A model generated the notes under the pieces. That model did no database searches, was not told the DNA's origin, and was given only the letters and a program-made list of their open reading frames with translations. Made by a program: the position numbers and the translations under genes. Of a DNA stretch of 24,470 nucleotides, positions 8,130 to 14,753 are shown in pieces. Each line of letters starts with the position of its first letter. The first letter of the stretch is position 1. Source of the stretch: DATDXN01 sp035289305 (lineage in GTDB: Bacteria; Patescibacteriota; Microgenomatia; UBA1406; HO2-37-13b); assembly GCA_035289305.1 (NCBI GenBank), contig DATDXN010000035.1, forward strand, positions 1 through 24,470, written 5' to 3'.

Positions 8130-8365
8130 AATTGATCGTAACGTATCTTCTCTCGGATAGTTTCAAGGTTTATTTTTTTTTGCTGCGCGATGTTTTTATA
8201 TTTTCCTGCCATTTGTAAAACAAGGCTTTTGGTCGGTTTGATCACGATTTTTTTATTCTCAACAGTTATTTCAGCCTTGCCGGGGGTTGTCAAATGAAGC
8301 ACTTCCCGTATTTTCAACGGGATATAAATCTGCCATTTTGGAGTAATGGTTATTGTTTGAGTCAT
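8126..8365 (-). CDS. vapB: AbrB/SpoVT-type antitoxin, VapB-like
   Basis: A 79-residue antitoxin with a swapped-hairpin AbrB DNA-binding domain at the N-terminus (TITITPKWQIYIPLKIREVL, then KAEITVENKKIVIKP) and a charged C-terminal tail (KKINLETIREKIRYDQL) that should bind the toxin. A longer reading to 8482 is open, but I set the start at 8365. The fold begins at MTQTITIT, and a near-consensus promoter sits 10 nt upstream, inside the longer reading. Autorepression by binding its own promoter is usual for the family; GTATAC in the promoter is a possible site. Confidence 0.88.
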   Translation of the reverse strand: MTQTITITPKWQIYIPLKIREVLHLTTPGKAEITVENKKIVIKPTKSLVLQMAGKYKNIAQQKKINLETIREKIRYDQL

Positions 8366-8375
8366 AACAATAATA

Positions 8376-8404
8376 AGTATACAACAATAACGAATAAATG
8401 TCAA
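8376..8404 (-). promoter_or_regulatory. Toxin-antitoxin promoter
   Basis: On the minus strand a perfect TTGACA (8404-8399) is 17 bp from TATACT (8381-8376). The antitoxin ATG lies 10 nt after the -10, so the leader is about 3-4 nt with no Shine-Dalgarno sequence. The palindrome GTATAC (8377-8382) overlaps the -10 and could be an operator. Confidence 0.72.
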
Positions 8405-8500
8405 GTCCCTGTGATGGAGATTTGTGGTGTATTTTTCAAGTGGATTTCCTTCCTTCTGTGGTGGTTGATACCGTATATTCATAGGAAATTTTGGGGAGAG

Positions 8501-10222
8501 TTATCGTCTTTCCACATTATAGAGTGCTCCAACGATTTGGATGTTGGCGGGGGCGCGAAGATTGAAGAAGTTTTTAAACTCCGCTCCGTCAAAATTGCGG
8601 CTGCCCGCATCTCCATTTATCGTGATTGAATTTGTCTTTCCCACGCCCTTATCCCAGTCAATGCCGATATCAGATACGCTTGCATACGGATTTTCGCCCC
8701 GATTTCGAAGCTCTTGCCTCACCCGTTCTTTGTCCCAGTTATCAGTGCCTGCAGGATTTGACTTGTCAGTTTGATACAGATGTTCTCTTGTCCCCCCATC
8801 TCGCCTGACCAGTAGGATGACGTTTGCAATGTCGGCAACTTCCTCGCCTTTGAGCCATGCGGATTTGCCATATTCACTGCGCCAGCCCTGCGCCGCGTAA
8901 AAACACGGAGATGACTTGTCATACGCGCGCTCAAACAGATCTCCAAAACTACCCACATCGCCTGTTGTGTCGCGCACGCGTTTGGTCCACGGACGAGAGT
9001 TCCATCCCACATCGGCGGAGGTGAAGGTATAGCCGCCCGATGTTGATGCGTACCACGCGGTGATCGCCTGACCATCGCGCACCATGATTTCTCCTTCAGT
9101 CTGCCTCACTGCCGCTTCCCAATTTCCTCCTTTATTACATTTTGTGTTAGAAGGACAATATACCTGACATTGTTGTGTCGTGCAAATTTCTTTTGCGCCA
9201 TTTCCTGTATATGAAAGGGCATATGAGCGTGCGGCAACAACCTGTGCTTTCAGAGCTTCCATGGGCCAGTCTGCCGGCATTTCATGGATGCCGAGTAAAT
9301 ATTCATCAAGCCCCATTTCCCCAAATCCTTGCACTTTGATGCGCATATTGGCGTCTCGTTTTTCAAAAGAAACACCATCAAAATATGCCCGCAAAATATC
9401 CTGATACGATTGTCCTGCTTGCGACCTTCCCAAAGCTCCATATTGATTCATACCTACGCGATGAGGTATGCCAAACGTGAAAAAGGCAAAGCCCGGAGAA
9501 AACCCCGGGTCGATTTTGCGATCATCAGTGCAATAGAGGGGTCCGGCGCCGAGGCTCGTGGGTAGATTTAAACCCGCAAGTTTTGCCGCGATGAGCTGTT
9601 TTTGACGCGTGCTCAAAACCGCTATTCTTGAGGAGAGCTCTGCCTGATATTTTTTCGCCTTTGTGACTTCTCCGCTTAAAAACACCGATTGTTTGTCAAC
9701 CTCTTTTTCAATATCTGCAAGCCGGATTTTTTCAAATTCGAGATTTCTCTTTTTTTCCTCAAGATTTTTGATATGGACGACTGTTTTGACGATCGTATCT
9801 TTATCCTGATCCACAAGCGTTTTTTGGTAAAAAAAGTTTTGAAAAGAGGTGGCGGTATTGTCATCCGAAACCAGCGCAAAAAGCATGGTTCCCATTTTAC
9901 GCGCGTGTATGTAGTACATTTTAGTACGCTCATTAAGGAGTATCTTTTGTGCCAATAATGCTTCTTCTCCGGCTTGCACTTCCTTTTCTCGTCGCGCGAT
10001 TTCTTTTTTGAGGTATCCAATGCGCGATCTGATGCGTGCCAGATCTTTCTCAAGCTGTGTAAGCGTCGTCTCAAGCGGAGCGGTTGCTTTTTGAGATTGA
10101 TCAAGCTCCCGTTTCAGTTTTTCAAGCTGGGAATTAATATCATCCAACTCATCGCCTTTCACCCAGAGGGTTGTGCCCAAAAAAACCAGCACAATGATAA
10201 AGAAAGAAATAACCCACTTCAT
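8501..10222 (-). CDS. Extracytoplasmic coiled-coil / SpoIID-domain cell-wall protein
   Basis: A 573-residue protein probably acting on peptidoglycan outside the membrane. Residues 1-22 are a signal or membrane anchor (ISFFIIVLVFLGTTLW). Residues 25-230 are a long coiled coil of the PcsB/FtsX-partner type (ELDDINSQLEKLKREL...). From about 250 to the end is a SpoIID/LytB domain: GIPHRVGMNQYGALGRSQ, LDEYLLGIHEMPADW (its Glu matches the catalytic Glu of SpoIID transglycosylases) and LKAQVVAARSYA. Several Cys (CTTQQCQVYC) could form disulfides. SpoIID of spore formers cleaves glycan strands lacking stem peptides; here sporulation is not expected, so division or wall remodelling is more likely. A -10 box sits 6 nt before the ATG. 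Confidence 0.88.
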   Translation of the reverse strand: MKWVISFFIIVLVFLGTTLWVKGDELDDINSQLEKLKRELDQSQKATAPLETTLTQLEKDLARIRSRIGYLKKEIARREKEVQAGEEALLAQKILLNERTKMYYIHARKMGTMLFALVSDDNTATSFQNFFYQKTLVDQDKDTIVKTVVHIKNLEEKKRNLEFEKIRLADIEKEVDKQSVFLSGEVTKAKKYQAELSSRIAVLSTRQKQLIAAKLAGLNLPTSLGAGPLYCTDDRKIDPGFSPGFAFFTFGIPHRVGMNQYGALGRSQAGQSYQDILRAYFDGVSFEKRDANMRIKVQGFGEMGLDEYLLGIHEMPADWPMEALKAQVVAARSYALSYTGNGAKEICTTQQCQVYCPSNTKCNKGGNWEAAVRQTEGEIMVRDGQAITAWYASTSGGYTFTSADVGWNSRPWTKRVRDTTGDVGSFGDLFERAYDKSSPCFYAAQGWRSEYGKSAWLKGEEVADIANVILLVRRDGGTREHLYQTDKSNPAGTDNWDKERVRQELRNRGENPYASVSDIGIDWDKGVGKTNSITINGDAGSRNFDGAEFKNFFNLRAPANIQIVGALYNVERR

Positions 10223-10228
10223 ATACTC

Positions 10229-10257
10229 ATTATATAGAAGTTATCTCATAACCTCAA
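10229..10257 (-). promoter_or_regulatory. Promoter of the SpoIID-domain gene, leaderless
   Basis: On the minus strand TTGAGG (10257-10252) and a consensus TATAAT (10234-10229) are 17 bp apart. The -10 ends 6 nt before the ATG, which puts the RNA start at the start codon. No Shine-Dalgarno sequence is present. Confidence 0.7.
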
Positions 10258-10270
10258 TGTGAGGAGATTT

Positions 10271-10633
10271 TTAGGCGCGATAGTAAGCAAGATATATTCC
10301 TGTAGCAAAAAGCAAAAGACTCATGGGGTAAATAAGCGCAGAAGGTCCGGTTTCGGGGATAGTCGTGATGCTTTCTCCTTTTGTTTGGGTGTTTGACGAG
10401 GTAACAGATGAATTCGTGGTTGATTTTGATTGTGTTGTGGTAGAGACTTTTTGTGCGGTCGTTGTCGTTTTCGCATTGGTTGGTGTGGGGGTAGCAGAAT
10501 CTTCGTTCCTCTCAATAGATGTCAGTCGCGGGAGAAAACCTTTGAGGGTGATTCTGCCTGTCACGACGGCAAAAAACAAGACAACTGCGACGAGTCCGAG
10601 CACGAGAAAAAAAATGCGATTGATGCCTTCCAT
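10271..10633 (-). CDS. Thr/Ser-rich membrane-anchored surface protein with IPETG sorting-like tail
   Basis: A 120-residue protein with an N-terminal membrane helix (IFFLVLGLVAVVLFFAVV) and a low-complexity linker of Thr, Ser, Lys and Gln (about residues 45-90). The end reads IPETG, then a hydrophobic stretch and the short basic tail YYRA. The tail has the shape of a sortase signal (LPxTG-like motif, membrane helix, positive end), but no sortase is in the window. The two helices could instead simply anchor both ends. The linker may be glycosylated, given the many nearby glycosyltransferases; this is speculative. Function is unknown. Confidence 0.75.
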   Translation of the reverse strand: MEGINRIFFLVLGLVAVVLFFAVVTGRITLKGFLPRLTSIERNEDSATPTPTNAKTTTTAQKVSTTTQSKSTTNSSVTSSNTQTKGESITTIPETGPSALIYPMSLLLFATGIYLAYYRA

Positions 10634-10648
10634 AGCTATATATCTTAT

Positions 10649-10677
10649 AGTATACTCCGTTTATCTGTGAAAGTCAA
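10649..10677 (-). promoter_or_regulatory. Promoter of the IPETG-tail gene
   Basis: On the minus strand TTGACT (10677-10672) and TATACT (10654-10649) are 17 bp apart, and 15 nt separate the -10 from the ATG at 10633, giving a leader of about 8 nt. The -10 sits within the perfect palindrome AGTATACT. Confidence 0.65.
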
Positions 10678-10683
10678 ATGCAC

Positions 10684-10713
10684 TTGACAAAGAGATAACT
10701 GCTTATTTATTAT
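10684..10713 (+). promoter_or_regulatory. Pilin gene promoter, leaderless
   Basis: A perfect TTGACA (10684-10689) is 18 bp from TATTAT (10708-10713), and the ATG is 8 nt after the -10. Its -35 lies back-to-back with the -35 of the divergent gene, only 6 bp apart. Confidence 0.6.
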
Positions 10714-10721
10714 TACAATAA

Positions 10722-11123
10722 ATGAATACCATAAATAGAATATTATTAGCTGCAGCGAGAGAGACTTCGACCACAGTGGGTGACATTGATATAGCAGTGT
10801 TGGATTTAGGATTTAAAGTTCCAGAAATATCCGCAGTCATAACTTTTATTATCCGAGCTCTTTTTGCCGTGGCAGGTTTGATGGCGCTTCTCTATCTTCT
10901 TTTGGGTGGAATTTCATGGGTGACCTCCGGCGGCAATAAAGAGAGTGTGCAGAAGGCACGAGACAAAATTGAAGCAGCAGTTATTGGTCTTATTGTTGTT
11001 TTTGCCGTACTTGCGGTTGTCGTGCTTCTTGAGAAAGTGTTAAATACAGGACTGGGAGTGAGTAAACCCATTAAATTTCCTCAACTTATTCAGGATCAGA
11101 TTCAGGATCAGAAGTTGATATAG
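10722..11123 (+). CDS. Small two-helix membrane protein of the T4SS pilin (VirB2/TrbC-like) type
   Basis: A 133-residue protein with two membrane helices (about residues 37-65, AVITFIIRALFAVAGLMALLY, and 88-107, AAVIGLIVVFAVLAVVVLL). They are joined by the motif GGISWVTSGGNKESVQKARDKI, which is characteristic of the pilin-like family common in Patescibacteria. Such proteins are expected in the inner membrane as pilin or channel subunits. The VirD4-like ATPase at 16869 could serve the same machine. No VirB4 or VirB11 is in view, so conjugation versus a surface pilus cannot be decided. The C-terminus overlaps a convergent small gene by 16 nt. Confidence 0.8.
   Translation: MNTINRILLAAARETSTTVGDIDIAVLDLGFKVPEISAVITFIIRALFAVAGLMALLYLLLGGISWVTSGGNKESVQKARDKIEAAVIGLIVVFAVLAVVVLLEKVLNTGLGVSKPIKFPQLIQDQIQDQKLI
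11088..11111 (+). repeat. 12-bp tandem duplication at pilin gene end
   Basis: Two exact copies of ATTCAGGATCAG lie side by side (11088-11099 and 11100-11111). They encode the repeat IQDQ-IQDQ near the pilin C-terminus and reach into the end of the convergent 48-residue gene. Confidence 0.85.
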
Positions 11124-11254
11124 ATGACTTTTATCCCTTCTTTTTCAGGCACGGGTGAATGAAGCGTATTTATTTTACTCTCAATGAATGAATAGACGAC
11201 GAAAATAAGCAACGCCGCTCCGGCTGCAATCAGTATAAAACCCACGGTTTTCAT
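11108..11254 (-). CDS. 48-residue single-pass membrane protein, coupled to the GtrB-like gene
   Basis: A short frame beginning MKTVGFILIAAGAALLIFVV, followed by a charged tail (SFIESKINTLH...) and ending in TGA. One membrane helix covers about residues 4-21. Its ATG overlaps the stop of the upstream glycosyltransferase as ATGA (11251-11254), the classic coupling arrangement, which is the main support for its being real. The hydrophobic N-terminus followed by a polar tail also looks protein-like. It could be an accessory subunit of the glycosyltransferase or an unrelated membrane peptide; I recognise no family. Confidence 0.65.
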   Translation of the reverse strand: MKTVGFILIAAGAALLIFVVYSFIESKINTLHSPVPEKEGIKVIYINF

Positions 11255-12189
11255 ACATTGACTTTTTCCTTGATGAGAAACTGCGGTCTTTTTTGCACTT
11301 CGCGATAAATTTTGCCGATATATTCACCGATGATTCCGATCGTCAAAAGTTGAATGCCACCAAAAAACATGATAGCGACGAAAAGGGCGGTCCAGCCGGT
11401 CACCCAAAACTCATGAGGCAGGAAAAACCTGCGGTAAAGCGCATAGATGATGCCGAAAAACCCGATGGTCGAGGTGAAAAACCCGAGATATGAGGCGAGT
11501 TTCAGCGGTTTGGTCGAAAATGACGTGATACCCTCAAGGGCAAAATTCACCATGCGAGAAAGGGGATAATGCGTGTCCCCTTTGAGTCGTTTGTCTCGTT
11601 TAAAAGAAATAGTTGTCGCAGAATATCCTGCCCACGCGACCAGTCCCCGCAAAAATCGAGAATGTTCCGGAAGATTATTCAAAAACTGGACAACCTCGCA
11701 ATCAAGCAGACGAAAATCTCCCACATCATTGGGGATTGGCGTGTCTGAAAGAAAATTCATGACGCGGTAGAAGAGAAATGCTGTTCCCGCCTTGAACCAT
11801 GAGTCCTTGCGAATGCTACGGCGCGCATAGACGATCTTATATCCCTCGCGCCATTTTTCAATGAGTTTATTGATCACGTCCGGAGGGTCTTGGAGGTCTG
11901 CGTCTATGGTGATGACACAGTCGCCGCGTGCTTCCCTGTATCCTGCGGTGATGGCCATTTGGTGTCCGAAATTGCGGACGAAGGAAACAAGTTTGATAGA
12001 AGGGTTGTTTTGTGCTGCTTTTTTGATAATTTCTGCGGTGTGGTCAGTTGAGCCGTCATTGATGAAGATCGCTTCGTATGTATATCTGGAAAGAATGGGG
12101 GTGAGTTTTTCAAGAAGTAGATCAATGTTTTCTTCTTCATTATAGACGGGGATGATGATGGAAAGGAGAAAAGAGGATTGAGTGTTCAT
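11251..12189 (-). CDS. GT2 polyprenyl-phosphate glycosyltransferase, GtrB/DPM1-like
   Basis: It probably loads a sugar from a nucleotide donor onto polyprenyl phosphate at the inner face of the membrane, making a lipid-linked donor for GT-C enzymes such as the one at 20031. The 312-residue protein has the GT-A motifs IIIPVYNEEEN (11-21), NDGSTD (44-49) and D96-A-D98 with LQDPP, then FVRNFGHQMA and a GDFRLLD element. Two C-terminal membrane helices (about 230-255 and 265-290, ending IGIIGEYIGKIYREVQKRP) are typical of GtrB. A GAGG lies about 10 nt before the ATG. It lies 42 nt downstream of the tRNA and may be read from the same promoter. Confidence 0.9.
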   Translation of the reverse strand: MNTQSSFLLSIIIPVYNEEENIDLLLEKLTPILSRYTYEAIFINDGSTDHTAEIIKKAAQNNPSIKLVSFVRNFGHQMAITAGYREARGDCVITIDADLQDPPDVINKLIEKWREGYKIVYARRSIRKDSWFKAGTAFLFYRVMNFLSDTPIPNDVGDFRLLDCEVVQFLNNLPEHSRFLRGLVAWAGYSATTISFKRDKRLKGDTHYPLSRMVNFALEGITSFSTKPLKLASYLGFFTSTIGFFGIIYALYRRFFLPHEFWVTGWTALFVAIMFFGGIQLLTIGIIGEYIGKIYREVQKRPQFLIKEKVNV

Positions 12190-12231
12190 GATAAGAATGT
12201 CCTCACTGCGTATCGGAAAGAAATTCTAATG

Positions 12232-12302
12232 TTGCGGAGCCAGGAGTTGAACCATGGTCTTCAAGATTATGAGCCTCGCGTGCAACCGTACACTACTCCG
12301 CT
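12232..12302 (-). tRNA. tRNA-Met (anticodon CAT), with unusual T-stem
   Basis: The minus strand folds as a tRNA: acceptor GCGGAG/CTCCGC, T8-A9, D-stem GTGT/GCAC, anticodon stem CGAGG/TCTTG around loop CTCATAA (anticodon CAT), and T-loop TTCAACT. It lacks the three G-C pairs of initiator tRNA, so it is an elongator Met tRNA, or an Ile tRNA if the C is modified to lysidine. Oddities: the T-stem CATGG/CCTGG has two non-pairs (A-G and T-T), position 1-72 is A-A, the D-loop is short, and CCA is not encoded. A good promoter lies upstream, so it is probably transcribed. Confidence 0.82.
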
Positions 12303-12323
12303 TTTCATGGGTATTTCAAGGAA

Positions 12324-12352
12324 ATTATACTACATGTATGCGGAGAATACAA
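12324..12352 (-). promoter_or_regulatory. tRNA promoter
   Basis: On the minus strand TTGTAT (12352-12347) and a consensus TATAAT (12329-12324) are 17 bp apart. The -10 lies 21 nt before the mature tRNA 5' end. It may also serve the downstream glycosyltransferase, since no clear separate promoter is seen there. Confidence 0.65.
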
Positions 12353-12374
12353 TGCGACTAGAAGATAAAAAATC

Positions 12375-13400
12375 TCATTTTCGTGCGTTTTTTTCGTGTT
12401 TTTTCTTCAGGGCAGTGAGCACGGTTTGTGTATTGGAAAAGGCTTTTATAAGAGCCTGAAGTTCAAGCATATCGGTGTCTAATGAGCTTGAGACGCTCAC
12501 ACCGAACTTTTTGAGTCTTTTTCGAAAATCCGCGTCAAGTCGGGTTACCGAGATGGAACTTCCTTTAAAGACAAACGTTGCAACCTCCTCTTGTGTGGAT
12601 GCGTCTCTGAATGTAAGTGTTCCCTGCACGGTAGCAACATCTCGTTCGATATTCAATCTTTGCAGAGCGAAATCTGGTCGTTTCTCCTCGGGAAGATCTT
12701 CAAAAATTTCTTCAAAAAACATACGAAGATTTTTTGAAGATGTATCTACCTTTACATTGCAATCTACCTCTATGCTTTCACGGGTGATACTGCCTTTTTC
12801 CGGGAGCGTACCTTTATTAACTTCTTCATTTTCTCGCAGTTCTTTTTGCTCTCGTGTTTCTTCTCTCACTTTTTCAAGCGGGGCGACGCTTGTTCCTTTA
12901 AAGACCGATTTCATGGCCATAGCGGCAAGCGCAGATACGATTTTCTCGTCTGTATGCCAAAATCCTTCTCTTTCCGTGTGTATCAAAAACCGTTTTCCTT
13001 CAGGAAAAAAATCAAAATCTCTATTTTTTCTTCCCATGGTATACGTATCAACGCGTTCGGAAATTTCTTCAAAAAGTTTTTCCAATCCTGCTTTTGTGAC
13101 TTCGCTTGCGACACTTTTTCCCAGAGATTTTGCTAATTCGCCAAGAGCGTTTGCGTAGGCAGAAGGATTTTCTATAACATTAAGAAGCGTATCACTGATA
13201 ACTGCGCCAGCTATCGCTGCTCCTCCAGTTTTGAGAGCTTCTCTTCGCGGCATTACTTTTTCAAAAAATCCAGGAGATTTATCTTTGGGTAGGGTTTTTT
13301 CTGGTGTTGAAGCAGGAGTTTTTGATTTCCCCAATTTTCCAATATGCTCAAAAAAATCTCTCCGAGATTCTGTTTTGTTTTCTCCTTCTCCCTCGCTCAT
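12375..13400 (-). CDS. Uncharacterised protein with internal twin-arginine-like motif
   Basis: I do not recognise this 341-residue protein. The first 45 residues are charged and low in hydrophobics. Then PRREALKTGGAAIAGAVIS (about residues 50-68) looks like a Tat-type signal (RR, then a mildly hydrophobic Ala/Gly helix) placed unusually far from the start. The remainder is soluble, Glu/Lys-rich and helical, with a C-terminal domain alternating strands and helices (FALQRLNIERDVATVQGTLTF). The start is set at 13400, not 13433, because an extended -10 box lies 9 nt upstream. It may be an inner-membrane protein with the bulk on one side. Gene reality is supported by composition and a sensible promoter. 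Confidence 0.75.
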   Translation of the reverse strand: MSEGEGENKTESRRDFFEHIGKLGKSKTPASTPEKTLPKDKSPGFFEKVMPRREALKTGGAAIAGAVISDTLLNVIENPSAYANALGELAKSLGKSVASEVTKAGLEKLFEEISERVDTYTMGRKNRDFDFFPEGKRFLIHTEREGFWHTDEKIVSALAAMAMKSVFKGTSVAPLEKVREETREQKELRENEEVNKGTLPEKGSITRESIEVDCNVKVDTSSKNLRMFFEEIFEDLPEEKRPDFALQRLNIERDVATVQGTLTFRDASTQEEVATFVFKGSSISVTRLDADFRKRLKKFGVSVSSSLDTDMLELQALIKAFSNTQTVLTALKKKHEKNARK

Positions 13401-13409
13401 AGCGAAGAT

Positions 13410-13418
13410 ATCATACCA
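13410..13418 (-). promoter_or_regulatory. Extended -10 promoter of the 341-residue gene
   Basis: On the minus strand TGG directly precedes TATGAT (13415-13410), matching the extended -10 pattern TGnTATAAT. Nine nt separate it from the ATG, so the leader is only 2-3 nt. A weak TTGTAG lies 18 bp upstream. Confidence 0.5.
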
Positions 13419-13442
13419 CATACATATAATCAACTACAAGAC

Positions 13443-13787
13443 TCATTTTTTAGAAACAAACAGTTCATACCATTGTTTGATCGGTGATGATGGAGGGATT
13501 GGGATGATTGTTGGAGTAGGGGATGGACGCGCAATGAGAATATCTACTTCATCCTCTTTGAGAAGTTGGAGTTTTTCACGGATGTTTTTTTCCACCATGT
13601 AATAATCTTGGCTTTTCATGAGTTCGCTTTTGAGCTTTTTATTTTTTTCTCTTTCCTCTTCAAATTCTTGGTCGTACGCTCGGTAAAATGCTGTTTTTTT
13701 GGCAAAATCAAGAATATTTTTCACCAGAGAATATATGAGAAATACCGAAAGAAAGATAAAAAAGCCTTTTTTGAACAGTGTTATCAT
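13443..13787 (-). CDS. DivIC/FtsB-like cell-division protein
   Basis: A 114-residue septum-formation-initiator protein, expected in the divisome as a bitopic membrane protein bridging to FtsL and FtsQ. It has an N-terminal membrane helix (GFFIFLSVFLIYSLVKNIL) and a coiled coil (EFEEEREKNKKLKSELMKSQ). The family's short globular element follows (DYYMVEKNIREKLQLLKEDEVDILI). A proline-rich tail ends in QWYELF. Length and order fit the family, and the proline-rich tail looks like a lineage feature. No convincing promoter or Shine-Dalgarno is seen before the ATG. Confidence 0.85.
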   Translation of the reverse strand: MITLFKKGFFIFLSVFLIYSLVKNILDFAKKTAFYRAYDQEFEEEREKNKKLKSELMKSQDYYMVEKNIREKLQLLKEDEVDILIARPSPTPTIIPIPPSSPIKQWYELFVSKK

Positions 13788-13816
13788 AATAGAAGAGGAA
13801 TTTTCAAAAAAAACCC

Positions 13817-13881
13817 TTGAAAAACAGATATTCGAACATTTATAATAAGTCCTTGTAATTTATCACTTTATTTGATATTAT
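13817..13881 (+). promoter_or_regulatory. Two candidate promoters before the tyrosine recombinase gene
   Basis: P1: TTGAAA (13817-13822), 18 bp, TATAAT (13841-13846), giving a leader of about 40 nt. P2: TTGTAA (13853-13858), 17 bp, TATTAT (13876-13881), ending 11 nt before the ATG and giving a leader of about 5 nt. No Shine-Dalgarno sequence is visible, which favours P2. Confidence 0.5.
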
Positions 13882-13892
13882 AGGGTTATATT

Positions 13893-14738
13893 ATGGAACC
13901 ACACGATGCACGCAGTCTCTTAAACAATTTTATCACATATCTGAAGAGTCAAAAACGGTCAGTTTTTACCGTCATCGCCTACAAAAAAGACCTCGAACAG
14001 TTTATCGGGTATTTGGCCTCGAGGGAGAAATCCGATATCAAAGAGGCGCAGCGAGAAGATATCGAGGGTTTTTTGAAGAAACTCATCACAGAAAACTACA
14101 CCCAAAAATCAGCCTCGCGCAAACTCAATTCCATCCGCACGTTTTTCCGCTATCTCAAAAGTCAAAGTATCATCGCGTATAATCCGTCTCTTGAAGTGGC
14201 TCACCCAAAATATACACAGCCTCCTCCTCGCATCTTGACCAAGCTTGAATGGCGAGGTCTTCGGGACGCAGCAAAAGAAAATCCCCGCACGTATACGATG
14301 GTAGAACTCCTGCTTCAGACGGGAGTGCGTATTGGCGAGCTTGCAGATATACGGCTCAAAGATATGCAAAATGGGATGTTGCAGATACATGAGCGGCGAA
14401 TTCCCCTGAACAAAACAGTCAAACACGCAATTGATACCTATCTTAAGGTGCGCCAAAAAAGTGCGGATGATCACCTGTTTGTGACCAAAACAGGCAAGCC
14501 GTTACTTCTTCGCAATATCCGTGCGATCATTGACAAATGTTTCAAAGAAATTGATGTGCAAGATGCGACCGTGAATGATTTGCGTAATACATTTATTGCA
14601 TATCAGTTGTCACGTGGTTCCTCCCCCTCGTATATTGCCAAGATCGTTGGCCATAAACGGCTTTCTTCAACCGAGCGGTACCTGCGCTTGATCAAGCAGG
14701 AAGATGTGCAAAGTAAAGAAAAACTCGAAGAGCTATAA
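13893..14738 (+). CDS. Xer-like tyrosine recombinase with altered active site
   Basis: A 281-residue protein with an N-terminal SAM-like core-binding domain (about 5-95) and a C-terminal catalytic domain. Visible catalytic residues are R146 (TGVRIGEL), R231 (NDLRNTF), H254 (VGHKRLSS) and the nucleophile Y263 (ERYLR), with normal spacings R-23-H-9-Y. The first His of the H-x-x-R box is Asn (N228). The beta-hairpin that usually carries the catalytic Lys is shortened to MLQIHERRIPL, without the usual GKG-K. It may resolve chromosome dimers as the lineage's Xer, or be an integrase relative. The altered residues could be lineage-wide or mean reduced activity. No att sites were recognised. Confidence 0.85.
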   Translation: MEPHDARSLLNNFITYLKSQKRSVFTVIAYKKDLEQFIGYLASREKSDIKEAQREDIEGFLKKLITENYTQKSASRKLNSIRTFFRYLKSQSIIAYNPSLEVAHPKYTQPPPRILTKLEWRGLRDAAKENPRTYTMVELLLQTGVRIGELADIRLKDMQNGMLQIHERRIPLNKTVKHAIDTYLKVRQKSADDHLFVTKTGKPLLLRNIRAIIDKCFKEIDVQDATVNDLRNTFIAYQLSRGSSPSYIAKIVGHKRLSSTERYLRLIKQEDVQSKEKLEEL

Positions 14739-14753
14739 CGTAGAATAAAGAGT

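Noticed and set aside
8366..8482. In-frame upstream extension of the antitoxin
   Set aside because: It contains the promoter, and the AbrB fold starts at 8365.
12178..12459. 93-codon plus-strand frame across the tRNA
   Set aside because: It runs antisense through a tRNA and the ends of two minus-strand genes, and has no protein-like character.
12475..13158. Long open frame on the plus strand (227 codons)
   Set aside because: It is antisense to the 341-residue minus-strand gene. Its Ser/Phe-rich composition is what a reverse complement of a Glu/Lys-rich gene gives, and it has no recognisable start signal.
13788..13892. Promoter for the DivIC/FtsB-like gene
   Set aside because: No -35/-10 pair at acceptable spacing could be read on the minus strand; the good matches here face the recombinase gene.
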